13,422 nucleotides of DNA from Acholeplasmataceae bacterium (lineage in GTDB: Bacteria > Bacillota > Negativicutes > Acidaminococcales > Acidaminococcaceae). The first letter of the stretch is position 1. Each line of letters opens with the position of its first letter. The DNA is taken from contig JAAYIB010000072.1 of the NCBI GenBank assembly GCA_012744295.1, positions 1 through 13,422 on the forward strand, read 5' to 3'. A model generated the notes under the pieces. The model was not told where the DNA came from and ran no database searches. It was given only the letters and a program-made list of their open reading frames with translations. Shown here one piece after another: positions 13,238-13,422 of this stretch. The position numbers and the translations under genes are program-made.

Positions 13238-13422
13238 ATGATGGAATTAATCGAGCAAAGGTTAACAGAGCACCTGCGCCTTGTGCAAAAGGTGCAGCGC
13301 AGCAAAAAGCTTTTAAAGGAAATCGCTCTTGCCGGGGCTATGATGAAGGTTGCACTGGTTGCCGGTCACAAGATAATGTTTTGCGGCAACGGCGGCAGCG
13401 CAGCGGATGCCCAGCACTGGGC
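13238..13422 (+). CDS. gmhA: Sedoheptulose-7-phosphate isomerase GmhA, N-terminal part only
   Basis: ATG at 13238 (a second ATG follows directly at 13241) opens 61 codons and continues off the window. The visible part has an N-terminal helix followed by KIMFCGNGGSAADAQHW, the phosphosugar-binding loop of the SIS-fold isomerase GmhA. GmhA makes D-glycero-D-manno-heptose 7-phosphate, the first step to ADP-heptose for the LPS inner core, in the cytosol. Its Shine-Dalgarno GGTAGGGG overlaps the stop region of the LptD-like gene, only 7 nt away, so the two are one operon. Confidence 0.93.
   Translation, partial: MMELIEQRLTEHLRLVQKVQRSKKLLKEIALAGAMMKVALVAGHKIMFCGNGGSAADAQHW

Noticed and set aside
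12079..13305. 408-codon open frame antisense to the LptD-like gene
   Set aside because: It lies opposite a gene with a signal peptide, domain matches and a good ribosome site. Its own translation is hydrophobic and repetitive without recognisable motifs, and it is a by-product of the GC-rich third positions of the real gene.

Overview
The window looks like chromosomal DNA from a diderm Firmicute of the class Negativicutes. The evidence is the combination of an outer-membrane porin carrying an N-terminal S-layer-homology (SLH) domain, an LPS-transport-type outer-membrane protein (LptD/OstA family), the start of gmhA (LPS heptose synthesis), and Firmicute-style strong Shine-Dalgarno sites and rho-independent terminators. 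No tRNA, rRNA, transposase or CRISPR array was seen.

Left edge (1-1830, + strand): the 3' end of a first OmpM-like porin and its terminator. Next is a near-consensus promoter driving a roughly 220-nt structured leader, a 52-aa ORF and a second terminator. A 256-aa Cys-rich cytosolic protein of unknown function follows. It ends at a perfect 18-bp hairpin that also serves the convergent operon.

Centre left (1813-5886, - strand): a compact three-gene RiPP (ribosomally made, post-translationally modified peptide) cassette. It encodes a 61-aa precursor with a textbook double-glycine leader and a core opening with five alternating cysteines. It also encodes a radical SAM/SPASM maturase and a C39-peptidase ABC exporter (PCAT). 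A 12-bp hairpin separates precursor from maturase, and maturase and exporter overlap. The inferred flow is that the precursor is modified (most likely thioether formation at Cys), the leader is removed after Gly-Gly by the exporter's C39 domain, and the mature peptide is exported. This is the most likely previously uncharacterised system in the window.

Centre right (6040-9160, + strand): a divergently transcribed secreted protein with a KPVIYLYP-type domain plus a second C-terminal domain, then a complete OmpM-like SLH porin with a structured 5' leader. The partial porin at the left edge is a paralogue, so the RiPP block sits between two porin copies.

Right (9162-13422, + strand): a six-TM membrane protein; an exported 184-aa protein with an exported 322-aa helical-repeat/glycine-zipper protein in one operon; then a short LptD-like protein followed 7 nt later by gmhA, which runs off the window. 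Most of the right half is envelope biogenesis, and several of these genes have hairpin-bearing 5' leaders.
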